Positions 44,601-53,398 of a stretch of DNA of 64,000 nt are shown one piece after another. The translations under genes were made by a program, and so were the position numbers. The notes below the pieces were generated by a model that saw only the letters and a program-made list of their open reading frames with translations, was not told the DNA's origin and searched no databases. Source of the stretch: Roseivivax sp. THAF197b (GTDB lineage Bacteria > Pseudomonadota > Alphaproteobacteria > Rhodobacterales > Rhodobacteraceae); contig NZ_CP045318.1 of NCBI RefSeq assembly GCF_009363255.1, forward strand, positions 162,001 through 226,000. The letters run 5' to 3'. Each line of letters opens with the position of its first letter. Within the stretch, counting starts at the first letter, position 1.

Positions 44601-45209
44601 TCACAGAGCATCCCGTGTGATCGGGACGAGCGTGTTCGGCGCGCCCGCGGGTATGCTGTAGCCCTTGCTGGCCAGAACCTCGGCCCGGGGCAGCCAGTCA
44701 TAGCGCGGGTCTTCCGTCACGGGCCCCCAGTAAAGCACACCGCCCATGCGCCACGGATCGAGAACCAGCCCCTTCTCCATGGGCGCGCCCGATGCCGACA
44801 TGATCAGGGTGGAATGCTCCAGCCGGAAAAGGTTGCGAGGCGGGGCGACGGCGCGGTGCAGGGCCAGCGTCTCGAAGCCTTCCTGACGCATGCGCCGCTC
44901 CATGTCCTGAGCCCAGTGCCAGCAGAGCCCGCGCGGCTTCAATCCGGTATTCACCTTGGTATTGTGCAGGACGGGCCCGTCCTCCACCTCGTAGAGCGCG
45001 CGCAGTTCCAGCGGATAGGTGATGGCGATCCGGGCGGCGCGGGCCGCTTCCTCGGGATCGACCTCTGGGGCCAGGTCTTCGAAGGCCGCTGCCAGCGCGC
45101 GGATTTCGGATTGGCTCACGGCAGGATCCCGGTCCACAGGCGCGGCCCCGCATCCTGCCACAAACAGCGCGAGTGAGATCATGGCGGCACGGAGGAGGAA
45201 GGCTTGCAT
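44601..45209 (-). CDS. Lipoprotein of unknown function coupled to the EEP gene
   Basis: 202 residues. MQAFLLRAAMISLALFVAGCG carries a lipobox (VAGC). The mature part includes IRALAAAFEDLAPEVDPEEAARAARIAITYPLELRALYEVEDGP, then LKPRGLCWHWAQDMERRM, and LEHSTLIMSASG with LVLDPWRMGGVLYWGPV. The Cys-His-Trp and His-Ser pattern could be a papain-like (transglutaminase-type) fold, since Cys, His and Asp occur in that order, but this is inference. It abuts the EEP gene and is expressed with it. Confidence 0.72.
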   Translation of the reverse strand: MQAFLLRAAMISLALFVAGCGAAPVDRDPAVSQSEIRALAAAFEDLAPEVDPEEAARAARIAITYPLELRALYEVEDGPVLHNTKVNTGLKPRGLCWHWAQDMERRMRQEGFETLALHRAVAPPRNLFRLEHSTLIMSASGAPMEKGLVLDPWRMGGVLYWGPVTEDPRYDWLPRAEVLASKGYSIPAGAPNTLVPITRDAL

Positions 45210-45362
45210 GGGCTGCTCGATATCGTCTCGATTTGAGCGAGACACTAGGAGTGCGACAGGGTGCTGTCGAGCCGTCGCGCCATACCTCGCGCGGGCTTGA
45301 TCCGGACCCACGCTGTTCCCTTGCGAGGGCCAACAGAAGTGGCGTGACGAAAGTTAGGAAAA

Positions 45363-45410
45363 GCATCCGCTTCAACGAAGGATATCTCCTCCCTCTTCGA
45401 GCGGATGTGC
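45363..45410 (+). ncRNA. Candidate hairpin RNA exposing an anti-Shine-Dalgarno loop
   Basis: In the 259-base gap between the lipoprotein gene and rpmE, the plus strand forms a stem (45365-45371 with 45400-45406, plus 45376-45380 with 45395-45399) whose 14-base loop contains CTCCTCCC (45386-45393). Stem-loops presenting this motif are known from stress-induced small RNAs of Rhodobacter and the cuckoo RNAs of Rhizobiales. I see no clear promoter or plus-strand T-tract terminator, so expression is uncertain. Nothing else is supported in the gap besides the rpmE terminator. Confidence 0.35.
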
Positions 45411-45416
45411 GAAACG

Positions 45417-45442
45417 AAAAACGCCGCCTCGAAGGGCGGCGT
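45417..45442 (-). terminator. Rho-independent terminator after rpmE
   Basis: Stem ACGCCGCC/GGCGGCGT (45421-45428 with 45435-45442) with four to five T on the minus strand. It ends the long ribosomal/trmD transcript. Confidence 0.88.
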
Positions 45443-45468
45443 CATCCGAAACATCATGAAAGCGGGGA

Positions 45469-45690
45469 TTAGAAGCCCAGGCCTTCGTACTTCTTCTTGA
45501 ACTTCGACACGCGGCCGCCCTGGTCGAGCAGGCGCGAGGAGCCACCGGTCCAGGCGGGGTGCACGGTCGGGTCGATGTCGAGCGACAGCGTGTCGCCTTC
45601 CTTGCCCCAGACGCTGCGGGTCTCGAACGTGGAGCCGTCGGTCATCTTGACGGTCACGACGTGGTATTCGGGGTGGATGCCTTTTCTCAT
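45469..45690 (-). CDS. rpmE: 50S ribosomal protein L31
   Basis: 73 residues, [22 protein letters not shown] to [12 protein letters not shown], the alphaproteobacterial long L31. It has no Cys, so it is the zinc-free type, like the L36 in this window. Its ATG overlaps the rplS stop codon (ATGA), giving translational coupling of two large-subunit proteins. Confidence 0.97.
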   Translation of the reverse strand: MRKGIHPEYHVVTVKMTDGSTFETRSVWGKEGDTLSLDIDPTVHPAWTGGSSRLLDQGGRVSKFKKKYEGLGF

Positions 45691-46094
45691 GTCGACGCTC
45701 CCTGAACCGGCTTCTTGCCGTCGCCCTTGAGGACTTTGTAGTTTGTGTCTTCCGCGATCCGGGCCGATTTGCCGCGACGCGAACGCAGGTAGTACAGCTT
45801 GGCGCGACGCACGCGGCCACGGCGGACAACCTCGATGGTTTCGATGTTGGTCGAGTAGAGCGGGAACACACGCTCCACACCTTCACCGAAGGAAATCTTG
45901 CGAACGGTGAACGAGCCCGCGATGCCTTTGCCGTTCTTGCGGCTGATGCAGACGCCTTCGAAGTTCTGCACGCGGCTCCGGGTCCCTTCGGTCACCTTGT
46001 AGCCGACGCGAATGGTATCGCCGGCCTTGAAATCGGGAATGTCCTTCCCGAGCGAGGCGATCTGTTCCGCCTCGAGTTCTGCGATCAGGTTCAT
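45687..46094 (-). CDS. rplS: 50S ribosomal protein L19
   Basis: 135 residues. L19 sits at the 30S-50S interface. Conserved segments are [81 protein letters not shown] eight bases before ATG 46094 sets the start; an in-frame GTG three codons earlier is less likely. It follows trmD by 54 bases in the conserved trmD-rplS order. Confidence 0.97.
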   Translation of the reverse strand: MNLIAELEAEQIASLGKDIPDFKAGDTIRVGYKVTEGTRSRVQNFEGVCISRKNGKGIAGSFTVRKISFGEGVERVFPLYSTNIETIEVVRRGRVRRAKLYYLRSRRGKSARIAEDTNYKVLKGDGKKPVQGAST

Positions 46095-46148
46095 CTGATC
46101 CACTCCTATACATGCTTGCGGTTTCGATCCGCAAAGGTGATTGCCGCC

Positions 46149-46958
46149 TCAGAGCTCTTGGTCTTCATCCGGGTCCCTACCTTGCGCTTGAAGGTAAGCC
46201 CGCCAGAGATCAGGTCGTCGTTCTTTCGTCAGCCTTTCGGCCTGGTCCCGCTGCCAGTCGGTGATCTTCGCGTGATGGCCCGACAGAAGAACTTCGGGGA
46301 TCGCGCGACCGTTCCAGACGGCGGGTTTGGTGTACTGCGGGTGCTCCAAAAGTCCGTGCGAAAAGCTTTCCTCTTCGACGGACGACTGATTCCCGAGCAC
46401 GCGCGGTATAAGTCGGACGCTCGCATCGATCAAGGCCTGCGCGGCGATCTCACCGCCGGTGAGGACAAAGTCGCCCATCGAGACCTCTTCGATGCCGAAA
46501 TGGTCGATAGCGCGCTGGTCGAGCCCCTCAAACCGGCCGCAGATAAGCGTCATGCCTGGACCCGCGGCCAGAGCCTGCGCGCGCTCCTGCGTGAACGGGC
46601 GGCCCCTGGGCGAAAGGTAGATCAGGGGGGCGTCTTTCGGCATGCGTGCGCGCGCCTCGGCAATCGCCTTTTCCATCACGTCGGCGCGCAGGACCATGCC
46701 TGCGCCGCCGCCTGCGGGTGTGTCGTCCACGTTGCGATGCTTGCCCTCGCCGTAATCGCGCAGATGGATCGTCTCAAGTTGCCAGAGCCGCTCCTTCAGC
46801 GCGCGACCCGTGAGCGACAGGCCGAGCGTGCCGGGAAAGGCTTCGGGAAAGAGCGTGATGATCTGCGCGGTCCAGACGCCCGCAAGGGCCGCGTCGGGGG
46901 TCATGAGATCCCGCGGGCGCGACGTGGCAGAGATGGATTTGCGCCCGTAGGATCGCAT
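46149..46958 (-). CDS. trmD: tRNA (guanine-37 N1)-methyltransferase
   Basis: 269 residues. TrmD methylates G37 next to the anticodon and prevents frameshifting. The SPOUT trefoil-knot region is clear: YLSPRGRPFTQERAQALA, LICGRFEGLDQRAIDHFGIEEVSMGDFVLTGGEIAA and the catalytic Asp/Arg area RLIPRVLGNQSSVEEESF. The N-terminus is about 30 residues longer than in E. coli (MRSYGRKSISATSRPRDLM); MTPDAALA at 46904 is an alternative start. Confidence 0.96.
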   Translation of the reverse strand: MRSYGRKSISATSRPRDLMTPDAALAGVWTAQIITLFPEAFPGTLGLSLTGRALKERLWQLETIHLRDYGEGKHRNVDDTPAGGGAGMVLRADVMEKAIAEARARMPKDAPLIYLSPRGRPFTQERAQALAAGPGMTLICGRFEGLDQRAIDHFGIEEVSMGDFVLTGGEIAAQALIDASVRLIPRVLGNQSSVEEESFSHGLLEHPQYTKPAVWNGRAIPEVLLSGHHAKITDWQRDQAERLTKERRPDLWRAYLQAQGRDPDEDQEL

Positions 46959-47026
46959 GGTGAATGGTCCGTCCCGATCAAGCTTCAGCTGCGGGCTTTA
47001 GACCCTCCCGGGCGGGAAGCAAAGGC

Positions 47027-48193
47027 CTATGGCGCGGGCAGGTAATCGGCGTCGCGGGGCGCGGTGGTGATGCAGCCCTCGGGGATGTTCCAGGCCGGGC
47101 GCGGCCGCGGCGGGGGGCCGTCATACTGCTCGAACATGGCGACCGGCATGTCCCAGCGCGGTGTTCCCGCCAGCTCGGCAACCCGGTCGAGGCGGCGCGC
47201 GACCGCCATCGCAGCGTCTGCCAGCGCATCCTCGGGCGTAAGGCCGATCTCGTCTCGCATATAGCGGTGGGCATTCCATCGCGCGATGACCTCACGCACC
47301 TTGTCGAGGAAGGCAGTATCGCCTGCGCGGGCGGCCTCTTCGAGCGTGCCGTCCATCACGAGATCGAAGAACCAAAGGGCGATCGTGGCCCTGTTGCAGT
47401 CGCGCTGCAGGACACAGGCCAGCGCCGCGTCGCGTTGCGCGAGGTCGGTCGGGTCATGCTGCGTGATGACATGGTGCCACAGATCGGGGTCCGGCACGGT
47501 CGCCGCATCTTTCAGGCCGCCCTGCGCTGTACCGGTGCTGAACAGGTGCCGCGTTGCTTCGAGCGCGTCGCGGTGCTGCTCGAAGTCCTTCCGACGCGTG
47601 CGCAAGGCGGCGATCTTGTCGCGGATATCGATGGCCAGAGACGGGTTGCGGAAGTTCTGTGCGAGCCTGCCTGCCGAGGCAGGAGCCGAGCGCGCAAGCC
47701 GGTCGAGCATGTACAATTCGCGGATCTGCGGATCGGTCAGTTCCTCGGGCCTTTCCACCTGCCACAGCTCGACCACATGCCCGATCACGGTGGCCAGAGC
47801 GTCATCCACGCGGTCCGGTTCCGCCGCGCCATAGGGTTTCGGCTGGGGCCGGGTGCGAAGATTGAGCCGTTGCAGCACATGCGCGCGTTGCCGGTCGAGC
47901 GGTGGGAAATCCGCAGGGGGCGTGCGATGTGCGCGCGGCAGAAGAAGGCCTCCCAATGCGGGGGCAGGCGACGGGGTCCGGCTTGCGCTAGGCACCCCGG
48001 ACATGCGCCAGCCGGAGACGTGAACCGCGATCACGGAGATCAGGGCGCTGAGGCCCATTAGGCCCGTGATGCCCAACGCATCCGCCGCCTCCGCCACCAC
48101 GGGCGCGGGGATCGCGAGGAGCACAAGACCCGGCATCAAGGCCAGTACCGTCAGGGCCAGTCGCTGCGTGTCCAAACCAAATCCACCCATCAT
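47027..48193 (-). CDS. Membrane-anchored protein of unknown function in the rimM-trmD unit
   Basis: 388 residues. Two hydrophobic helices (about 11-34 and 40-60) are followed by a Pro/Ala-rich linker (SASRTPSPAPALGG, 68-90) and a mostly helical soluble domain of about 260 residues rich in Arg, Asp and Leu, ending WDMPVAMFEQYDGPPPRPRPAWNIPEGC. I recognise no family or catalytic motif. It lies between rimM and trmD, where E. coli has them adjacent, so it was inserted into the translation operon in this lineage and may be co-expressed. Confidence 0.75.
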   Translation of the reverse strand: MMGGFGLDTQRLALTVLALMPGLVLLAIPAPVVAEAADALGITGLMGLSALISVIAVHVSGWRMSGVPSASRTPSPAPALGGLLLPRAHRTPPADFPPLDRQRAHVLQRLNLRTRPQPKPYGAAEPDRVDDALATVIGHVVELWQVERPEELTDPQIRELYMLDRLARSAPASAGRLAQNFRNPSLAIDIRDKIAALRTRRKDFEQHRDALEATRHLFSTGTAQGGLKDAATVPDPDLWHHVITQHDPTDLAQRDAALACVLQRDCNRATIALWFFDLVMDGTLEEAARAGDTAFLDKVREVIARWNAHRYMRDEIGLTPEDALADAAMAVARRLDRVAELAGTPRWDMPVAMFEQYDGPPPRPRPAWNIPEGCITTAPRDADYLPAP

Positions 48194-48264
48194 TGCACGC
48201 GCAACACATCGTGCGTGAATCCGGCAGAGTTCTGGCAGCGGCTGGGCGGTTTATAGAATTTTTC

Positions 48265-48774
48265 CTATTCAAACAGGCCGTCAGGCGGATCGGCGATGAT
48301 CTTTCCCGCGGCCAGATCGACCGTGGGCACGATTGCCTGGGTGAAGGGCAGAAGCGCAGTCTGGCTCGTGCCGGGTTGCGCGACCTCCAGCAGGTCCGCC
48401 GCGCCATGGTTCAGAACGGCGCGCACCGTGCCCAAGGCCACTCCGCCGGTGTCGAGGACCGCGAGGCCGATCAGGTCCGCGTGGTAATATTCGTCATCGG
48501 GCAGTTGCGGCAGGCGCGTGCGCGGTACGAACAGCTGCACGCCCTTCAGGGCATCCGCATCTTCCTTGGAGCGTACTCCGGATAGACGCACCGCGAAGCC
48601 CTGCTTGATCGGGCGGACAAGCTGCATGTCGAAGCTGCGGGCGCCGTCTTCCGTCTCGAACGGGCCGTAATCAGCAATCGCGTCGGGCTCTGCGGTGAAG
48701 CTCTTGAGGCGCACTTCGCCGCTGACGCCGAACGCGCCGCCCACAACGCCTACACAGATGCGATCGTCCGACAT
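48265..48774 (-). CDS. rimM: Ribosome maturation factor RimM
   Basis: 169 residues. RimM binds S19 and assists 30S head maturation. The N-terminal beta-barrel has [23 protein letters not shown], and the PRC-like C-terminal barrel has [38 protein letters not shown] and [20 protein letters not shown]. It begins 78 bases after the OmpV-like gene ends. Confidence 0.95.
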   Translation of the reverse strand: MSDDRICVGVVGGAFGVSGEVRLKSFTAEPDAIADYGPFETEDGARSFDMQLVRPIKQGFAVRLSGVRSKEDADALKGVQLFVPRTRLPQLPDDEYYHADLIGLAVLDTGGVALGTVRAVLNHGAADLLEVAQPGTSQTALLPFTQAIVPTVDLAAGKIIADPPDGLFE

Positions 48775-48852
48775 GGCAGGATCCCTCTCGCTTTTCGCGT
48801 CACAGCGTTAGCGCAGGGCGCGGTCGAAGCGCAATCTGGTATAAGGGCTGGA

Positions 48853-49641
48853 TCAGAAACCGAGCTGGATATTCCGCGTCAGTCCCACCCGCGCGCCAAG
48901 ATCGTCGCGGCGCCCGTTCTCGACGATGGGGCTGTCGGCGGCATCGTTCATGTAGCGATCCCAGGTCAGACCCGTCTCGATGCCCCAATCGTCGTTGATC
49001 TGATAGGTCATCACGATCTCAGCGCCGACAGAGACCAGGCCGCCCTCGGCGTCATAGGCCGGGTTGAGCGCCGAGGCCTCCGAGGAGGACACGCCGAAAT
49101 AGGTGTCGGTGAATTCCGCATCGCCGAACAGGGCGCGCGGCCCCATGGTCAGCGTCACCTCGGAGCTGGCCTGCAGGGTCACGTCCGCGCCCAGTTCGCC
49201 CACAACGCCCTGGTGACCGCCAAAGCCACGGCGCAGATCGGCGAAAGCGCTGAAATTCTGGGTGGCGTAGCTGACACCGAGGCCAAGCTCGTAGGCCGGG
49301 TCGATATCATCGAGACCGGTCAGCAGGTCATACTCGCTGGCATCGCGCAGTCCGATATAGCGGAAGGATCCGCCCACGCCGAAGCCGCGCTTGGGGGCCT
49401 GCGGGTCGGGATCGCCGAAGGCCAGCGGCCCGATATTGATCGAATGGAACTTGAAGCCCAGATCGGGCGCGTATTCATATTCCTCGGCACCGAAATAGGC
49501 CGGGCCGGAGGCGACGCCGCCGCGCAGGGTGAAGCTCAGTGCGGGATCGCCGGGCGATGCCTGCGACTGCGCGGCTGCCATCGTCGCGCCCGAGGCGCCC
49601 AAGGTGGCGGCGAGGGCTGCCACGGAAATCAGGGTCTTCAT
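48853..49641 (-). CDS. MipA/OmpV family outer membrane protein
   Basis: 262 residues. Signal peptide MKTLISVAALAATLGASGATMAAAQ, then a beta-barrel pattern beginning LSFTLRGGVASGPAYFGAEEYEYAPDLGFKF and ending in an aromatic terminal residue (RVGLTRNIQLGF), as expected for BAM-inserted barrels. MipA in E. coli scaffolds murein enzymes; OmpV homologues are mostly uncharacterised. It lies between rpsP and rimM and may carry its own promoter in the 237-base gap upstream. Confidence 0.85.
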   Translation of the reverse strand: MKTLISVAALAATLGASGATMAAAQSQASPGDPALSFTLRGGVASGPAYFGAEEYEYAPDLGFKFHSINIGPLAFGDPDPQAPKRGFGVGGSFRYIGLRDASEYDLLTGLDDIDPAYELGLGVSYATQNFSAFADLRRGFGGHQGVVGELGADVTLQASSEVTLTMGPRALFGDAEFTDTYFGVSSSEASALNPAYDAEGGLVSVGAEIVMTYQINDDWGIETGLTWDRYMNDAADSPIVENGRRDDLGARVGLTRNIQLGF

Positions 49642-49878
49642 CGCGGATGCTCCTGCGAATGTCGTGCGGGGGCGCAGAAACGGCACGCTGCGCGCGGATA
49701 CGAACTGTTGTTACTCAGATACCTAAGGCGCGGTGGGCGTCTTGACCAGATGTTGTGTCTGCCCGCACACGAATCCGCGATCTTCCGCCGCAGGAAAGTG
49801 ACGCTGTCCCCGAAAGAAAACGCGCGACGGGTTATCCGCCGCGCGTTCCGATCGAGCCGGACGAACCGGGTGCCCGAA

Positions 49879-50265
49879 TTATTCCGCGGTCTCTTCCGCT
49901 GCTGCGTCCTCTGCGGGCGCTTCGGCTGCGGCGGCCTTCTCGGCCTTTTCTGCAGCGCGCTCCTGCGCGGCCTTGCCCGGGGTGCCCTTCTTGGGGTTCG
50001 AACGCTCCTGCTTTTCCATCTCGCCTGCGGCTTCGAGGAAGCGGGCGATACGGTCGGTGACCTGAGCGCCCTGGCCCAGCCAGTACTTCACGCGCTCCAT
50101 GTCCATCTTGACGCGGTCTTCGCTGTCCTTGGGCAGGAGCGGATTGTAGGTGCCGAGCTTCTCGATGAAGCGGCCGTCGCGCGGCATGCGGCTGTCGGCG
50201 GCGACGATTGCGTAATGGGGGCGCTTCTTGGAGCCGCCGCGGGCGAGGCGAATTTTGATAGCCAT
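49879..50265 (-). CDS. rpsP: 30S ribosomal protein S16
   Basis: 128 residues. Core S16 (about 1-85) with [43 protein letters not shown] and [18 protein letters not shown] low-complexity C-terminal tail of about 40 residues ([31 protein letters not shown] pattern, Ala/Glu-rich) extends beyond the E. coli length; such tails are common in Rhodobacteraceae. Confidence 0.97.
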   Translation of the reverse strand: MAIKIRLARGGSKKRPHYAIVAADSRMPRDGRFIEKLGTYNPLLPKDSEDRVKMDMERVKYWLGQGAQVTDRIARFLEAAGEMEKQERSNPKKGTPGKAAQERAAEKAEKAAAAEAPAEDAAAEETAE

Positions 50266-50307
50266 GGGTGTCTTCTCCTTGGTTGACGTGTGACCGGATC
50301 AGCCCGG

Positions 50308-50634
50308 TCAGGATTGGTGTTGCTTATGGTGGCGGATGACTTCCTGAATGATGAAGTTCAGGAATTTCTTGGCGAATTCGGGATCGAGATCGGCCTCCTT
50401 CGCCAAAGTTTCGAGCCGCGCGATCTGCTTTTCCTCTCGCGCGGGATCGGAGGCGGGCAGGTCGTGTTGCGCCTTGAGGACGCCCACGGCCTGGGTGTGC
50501 TTGAACCGCTCGGCCAGCGTGAAGACCAGGATCGCATCGAGCCGGTCGATGCTGTCGCGGTGGCCTGCCAGCAATACGGCCGCTCGGGTGACGGCATCGC
50601 CTGCATCGGGCGTGGTGGTGGATGCATCAGTCAA
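50308..50634 (-). CDS. Chorismate mutase, AroQ class
   Basis: 108 residues. Helical AroQ fold: HRDSIDRLDAILVFTLAERFKHTQAVGVLKAQHDLPASDPAREEKQIARLETLAKEADLDPEFAKKFLNFIIQEVIRHH, matching the family's R-x2-ID-x-LD, Lys and the conserved Glu/Gln helix. It converts chorismate to prephenate for Phe/Tyr. It is a free-standing enzyme placed between ffh and rpsP; its start overlaps the GNAT stop by eight bases, so it is read in the same transcript. Confidence 0.9.
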   Translation of the reverse strand: MTDASTTTPDAGDAVTRAAVLLAGHRDSIDRLDAILVFTLAERFKHTQAVGVLKAQHDLPASDPAREEKQIARLETLAKEADLDPEFAKKFLNFIIQEVIRHHKQHQS

Positions 50635-51229
50635 TGGCCCAGCCTTTCGGTTTGAACAGAGGATCGATGTAGTTCTGGATCTCCATCTCGATCCCGTGGG
50701 CGATCTGGCTGCCCTTCAGCGCCGCCGGGCCCGGATGGCGGTAGCAGACATCGCTGCCATCCACCGTCGCGGCCTCGGGGTCGCGCTTGGCGCCCAGCCG
50801 CTCCGCGAGGCGGATCGAATCGAGATCCTTGGGATCGAGGTAGGATACCGCCGCGTCCCAGCTGCGATCCTCGTAGAAGTGGCGCCGCACGCGGCTCGTG
50901 GCCTCCAGCGCGTAGCCGCGCCCGGCGCGGTCGGGCCAGATGATCCAGGCGATTTCGCGTTCGGGCCATTTCGCGGGCTGCCAGCCGCCCGCCATGCCCA
51001 CCGTCTCGCCCGTATCCTTGAGGCGCACCATCCACATGCCGAAGCCGCGGATCTCCCAATGGCCGATCTCGGCGGCATAGAGCATCCAGGTCTCGTATGC
51101 ATTGAGCGGCCCGCCCATGAAGCGCGACCGGTAGGAGGCGAAGGTCGCCTTGAAATCCGGATAATCGGCGGCGTCGGGCGCACTCAGTTCAAGCCGATGC
51201 GTGGTGAGCGTGGGGATATCGAGGCTCAT
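50627..51229 (-). CDS. RimJ/RimL-type GNAT acetyltransferase (copy 2)
   Basis: 200 residues of the acetyltransf_3 group. TTHRLELSAPDAADYPDFKAT at the N-terminus is the usual start; acetyl-CoA binding is by EIAWIIWPDRAGRGYALEATSRVRRHFYED, then YLDPKDLDSIRLAERLGAKRD. It is the neighbour and probable ancient duplicate of the GNAT at 51226-51753, with an ATGA overlap. Substrates may be ribosomal protein N-termini given the operon, but this is inference. Confidence 0.88.
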   Translation of the reverse strand: MSLDIPTLTTHRLELSAPDAADYPDFKATFASYRSRFMGGPLNAYETWMLYAAEIGHWEIRGFGMWMVRLKDTGETVGMAGGWQPAKWPEREIAWIIWPDRAGRGYALEATSRVRRHFYEDRSWDAAVSYLDPKDLDSIRLAERLGAKRDPEAATVDGSDVCYRHPGPAALKGSQIAHGIEMEIQNYIDPLFKPKGWAID

Positions 51230-51753
51230 GCGGCAATCTCCGCAGGCCCGGGATGGCGCCAGAGCTCATCCTCGCCCATCTGTTCGTTGTGATAGGTCCG
51301 CTCATAGACCGCGCCCAATCGCCGCGCGAGCGCCTTGGAGCGGTCGTTTCCGGGCACGATGTTCGAGGTGAGCGTGGTGAAGCCCAGATCTTCGTAGGCC
51401 CAGCGGCGGGCGCGGGCGGCGGCCTCATAGGCGATGCCGCGGCCCTCGAACCCGTCGAAGACCACCCATCCAAGTTCCGGCTCGGGCCACGTTTCGGGGT
51501 TCCAGATGCCCGAGATGCCCGCGACCTTGCCTGCCTTGGTCTCGATCACGAAATAGCCGTAGCCGTGCCAATGCCAGTGGCCCACATTTGTCACGAACCA
51601 GCGCCAGGCATCGCCGCGCAACGGAATGTGTCCGAAGCCAATCGACCGCTCCGGGTCGCGCAGGAAGGCGATCATGTGCTCCGCATCGGCCTTCTCGGGG
51701 CCGCGCAGGATCAGCGTGTCGCTGTGCAGGACGGGGGCGTTGGTGAGGCTCAT
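51226..51753 (-). CDS. RimJ/RimL-type GNAT acetyltransferase (copy 1)
   Basis: 175 residues beginning MSLTNAPVLHSDTLILRGPEKADAEHMIAFLRDPERSIGFGH. The CoA site is in ELGWVVFDGFEGRGIAYEAAARARRWAYEDLG and the C-terminal TSNIVPGNDRSKALARRLGAVYERTYHN follows the family. ATG 51753 is used since homology starts there. Its stop overlaps the start of the second GNAT (ATGA). The pair follows ffh by 134 bases. Confidence 0.88.
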   Translation of the reverse strand: MSLTNAPVLHSDTLILRGPEKADAEHMIAFLRDPERSIGFGHIPLRGDAWRWFVTNVGHWHWHGYGYFVIETKAGKVAGISGIWNPETWPEPELGWVVFDGFEGRGIAYEAAARARRWAYEDLGFTTLTSNIVPGNDRSKALARRLGAVYERTYHNEQMGEDELWRHPGPAEIAA

Positions 51754-51886
51754 GCCGACCCTCCGGCGCGGGGCGCGCGGATAAGGCAGGCGGAGTTCGA
51801 AAAGCGCAACACCGCGCGCGCGCATACCGGTCCCGCCGCCGCGAAAGCGACGTCGAAACACACGGGATATGCGGCGCGGTACTGCA

Positions 51887-53398
51887 TCACTTCTTCTTGC
51901 CGAAGCCCGAAAGACCGCCGGGCAGGCCACCGCCCATGCCACCCAGGCCGCCGGGCAATCCGCCCTGACCGCCCATGGCCTTGGCCGCGGCTTCCAGCTG
52001 CTTGGGATCCATCTGCGACGGGTCCATGCCCGGGGGCATTCCGCCCTTGCCGAACATGCCGCGCATGGCCTGTTTCATCATGCCGCCTTTGCCCATCTTG
52101 CCCATCTTCTTCATCATGTCGCCCATCTGGCGCTGCATCTTCAGAAGCTTGTTGAGGTCGGACACGTCGAGGCCGGCACCTTTGGCGATGCGCTTCTTGC
52201 GGCTGGCCTGAAGGATCTGCGGGTTGGCGCGCTCCTTCTTGGTCATGGAATTGATCAGCGCGATCTGCTGGCGCAGGATGCCGTCGTCGATGCCGGCCCC
52301 CTCCATCTGCTTGGCCATCTTTCCCATGCCGGGCATCATGGACATCATGCCTTCCATGCCGCCCATTTTCATCATCTGCTCGAGCTGCATGCGCAGGTCG
52401 TTCATGTTGAACTGACCCTTCTGGAAGCGCTTCATCATGCGCTCGGCCTGTTCGACCTCGAGCGTTTCCTGCGCCTTTTCGACCAGCGCCACGATATCGC
52501 CCATGCCGAGGATGCGGCCCGCGACGCGGTCGGGCTCGAAGGTCTCCAGCGCGTCCATCTTCTCGCCGAGGCCGACGAACTTGATGGGCTTGCCCGTGAC
52601 CGCGCGCATCGACAGCGCCGCACCGCCACGCCCGTCGCCATCCATCCGGGTCAGCACGACGCCTGAGACGCCGATCTTGTCGTCGAATTCCTCGGCCACG
52701 TTGACGGCGTCCTGACCGGTCAGACCATCGACCACCAGCAGGGTTTCGCGGGGTGAAACGGTGTCGCGGACGGCGGCGGCCTGGGCGATCAGCTCCTGAT
52801 CGATATGCAGACGGCCTGCCGTGTCGAGCATGTAGACATCGTAGCCGCCGAGTGCCGCCTGCGTCTTGGCGCGCTTGGCGATGGCGACGGGGTCTTCGCC
52901 CTTGACGATGGGAAGCGTGTCGACGCCGATCTGCTTGCCGAGGATTTCGAGCTGCTCCATCGCCGCGGGGCGGTTCACGTCGAGCGAGGCCATCAGGACC
53001 TTCTTGCGGTCCCGCTCCGTCAGGCGCTTGGCAAGTTTCGCGGTGGTCGTCGTCTTGCCCGAGCCCTGCAGGCCGACCATCAGGATCGGGGCAGGGGCAT
53101 TCGCGATGCGCAGCGCGCCCGGCTCTTCGTCATCGCCCTTGAGAACGGCGATCAACTCGTCATGGACGATCTTCACGACCTGCTGACCGGGTGTCACTGA
53201 CTTGGTGACCGCCGCGCCGGTGGCCTTCTTCTCGACGGCCTTGATGAAGTTGCGGGCGACGGGCAGGGAGACGTCGGCTTCGAGCAGGGCGACGCGCACT
53301 TCGCGGAGCGCGGTGCGCACGTCATCTTCGGAGAGCGCGCCCTGCTTGGTCAGCCGGTCGAAGACGCCGCCAAGGCGGTCTGACAGATTCTCGAACAT
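51887..53398 (-). CDS. ffh: Signal recognition particle protein Ffh
   Basis: 503 residues. Ffh with 4.5S RNA targets nascent membrane proteins to FtsY. N domain, then G domain with G1 GLQGSGKTTTTAKLAKRL (109-126), DTAGR, TRMDGDGRGGAALS and GLGEKMDALETF; then the Met-rich M domain (about 300-440, KGQFNMNDLRMQLEQMMKMGGMEGMMSMMPG) and a Gly/Met-rich tail ending SGFGKKK. Length is normal for the alphaproteobacterial protein. Confidence 0.97.
   Translation of the reverse strand: MFENLSDRLGGVFDRLTKQGALSEDDVRTALREVRVALLEADVSLPVARNFIKAVEKKATGAAVTKSVTPGQQVVKIVHDELIAVLKGDDEEPGALRIANAPAPILMVGLQGSGKTTTTAKLAKRLTERDRKKVLMASLDVNRPAAMEQLEILGKQIGVDTLPIVKGEDPVAIAKRAKTQAALGGYDVYMLDTAGRLHIDQELIAQAAAVRDTVSPRETLLVVDGLTGQDAVNVAEEFDDKIGVSGVVLTRMDGDGRGGAALSMRAVTGKPIKFVGLGEKMDALETFEPDRVAGRILGMGDIVALVEKAQETLEVEQAERMMKRFQKGQFNMNDLRMQLEQMMKMGGMEGMMSMMPGMGKMAKQMEGAGIDDGILRQQIALINSMTKKERANPQILQASRKKRIAKGAGLDVSDLNKLLKMQRQMGDMMKKMGKMGKGGMMKQAMRGMFGKGGMPPGMDPSQMDPKQLEAAAKAMGGQGGLPGGLGGMGGGLPGGLSGFGKKK

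Noticed and set aside
44698-45375. Minus-strand frame starting with a signal-like MKRMLFLTFVTPLLLALA
   Set aside because: Only the first 20 residues look real; the rest is an alternative frame of the lipoprotein gene and the start has no well-spaced Shine-Dalgarno site.
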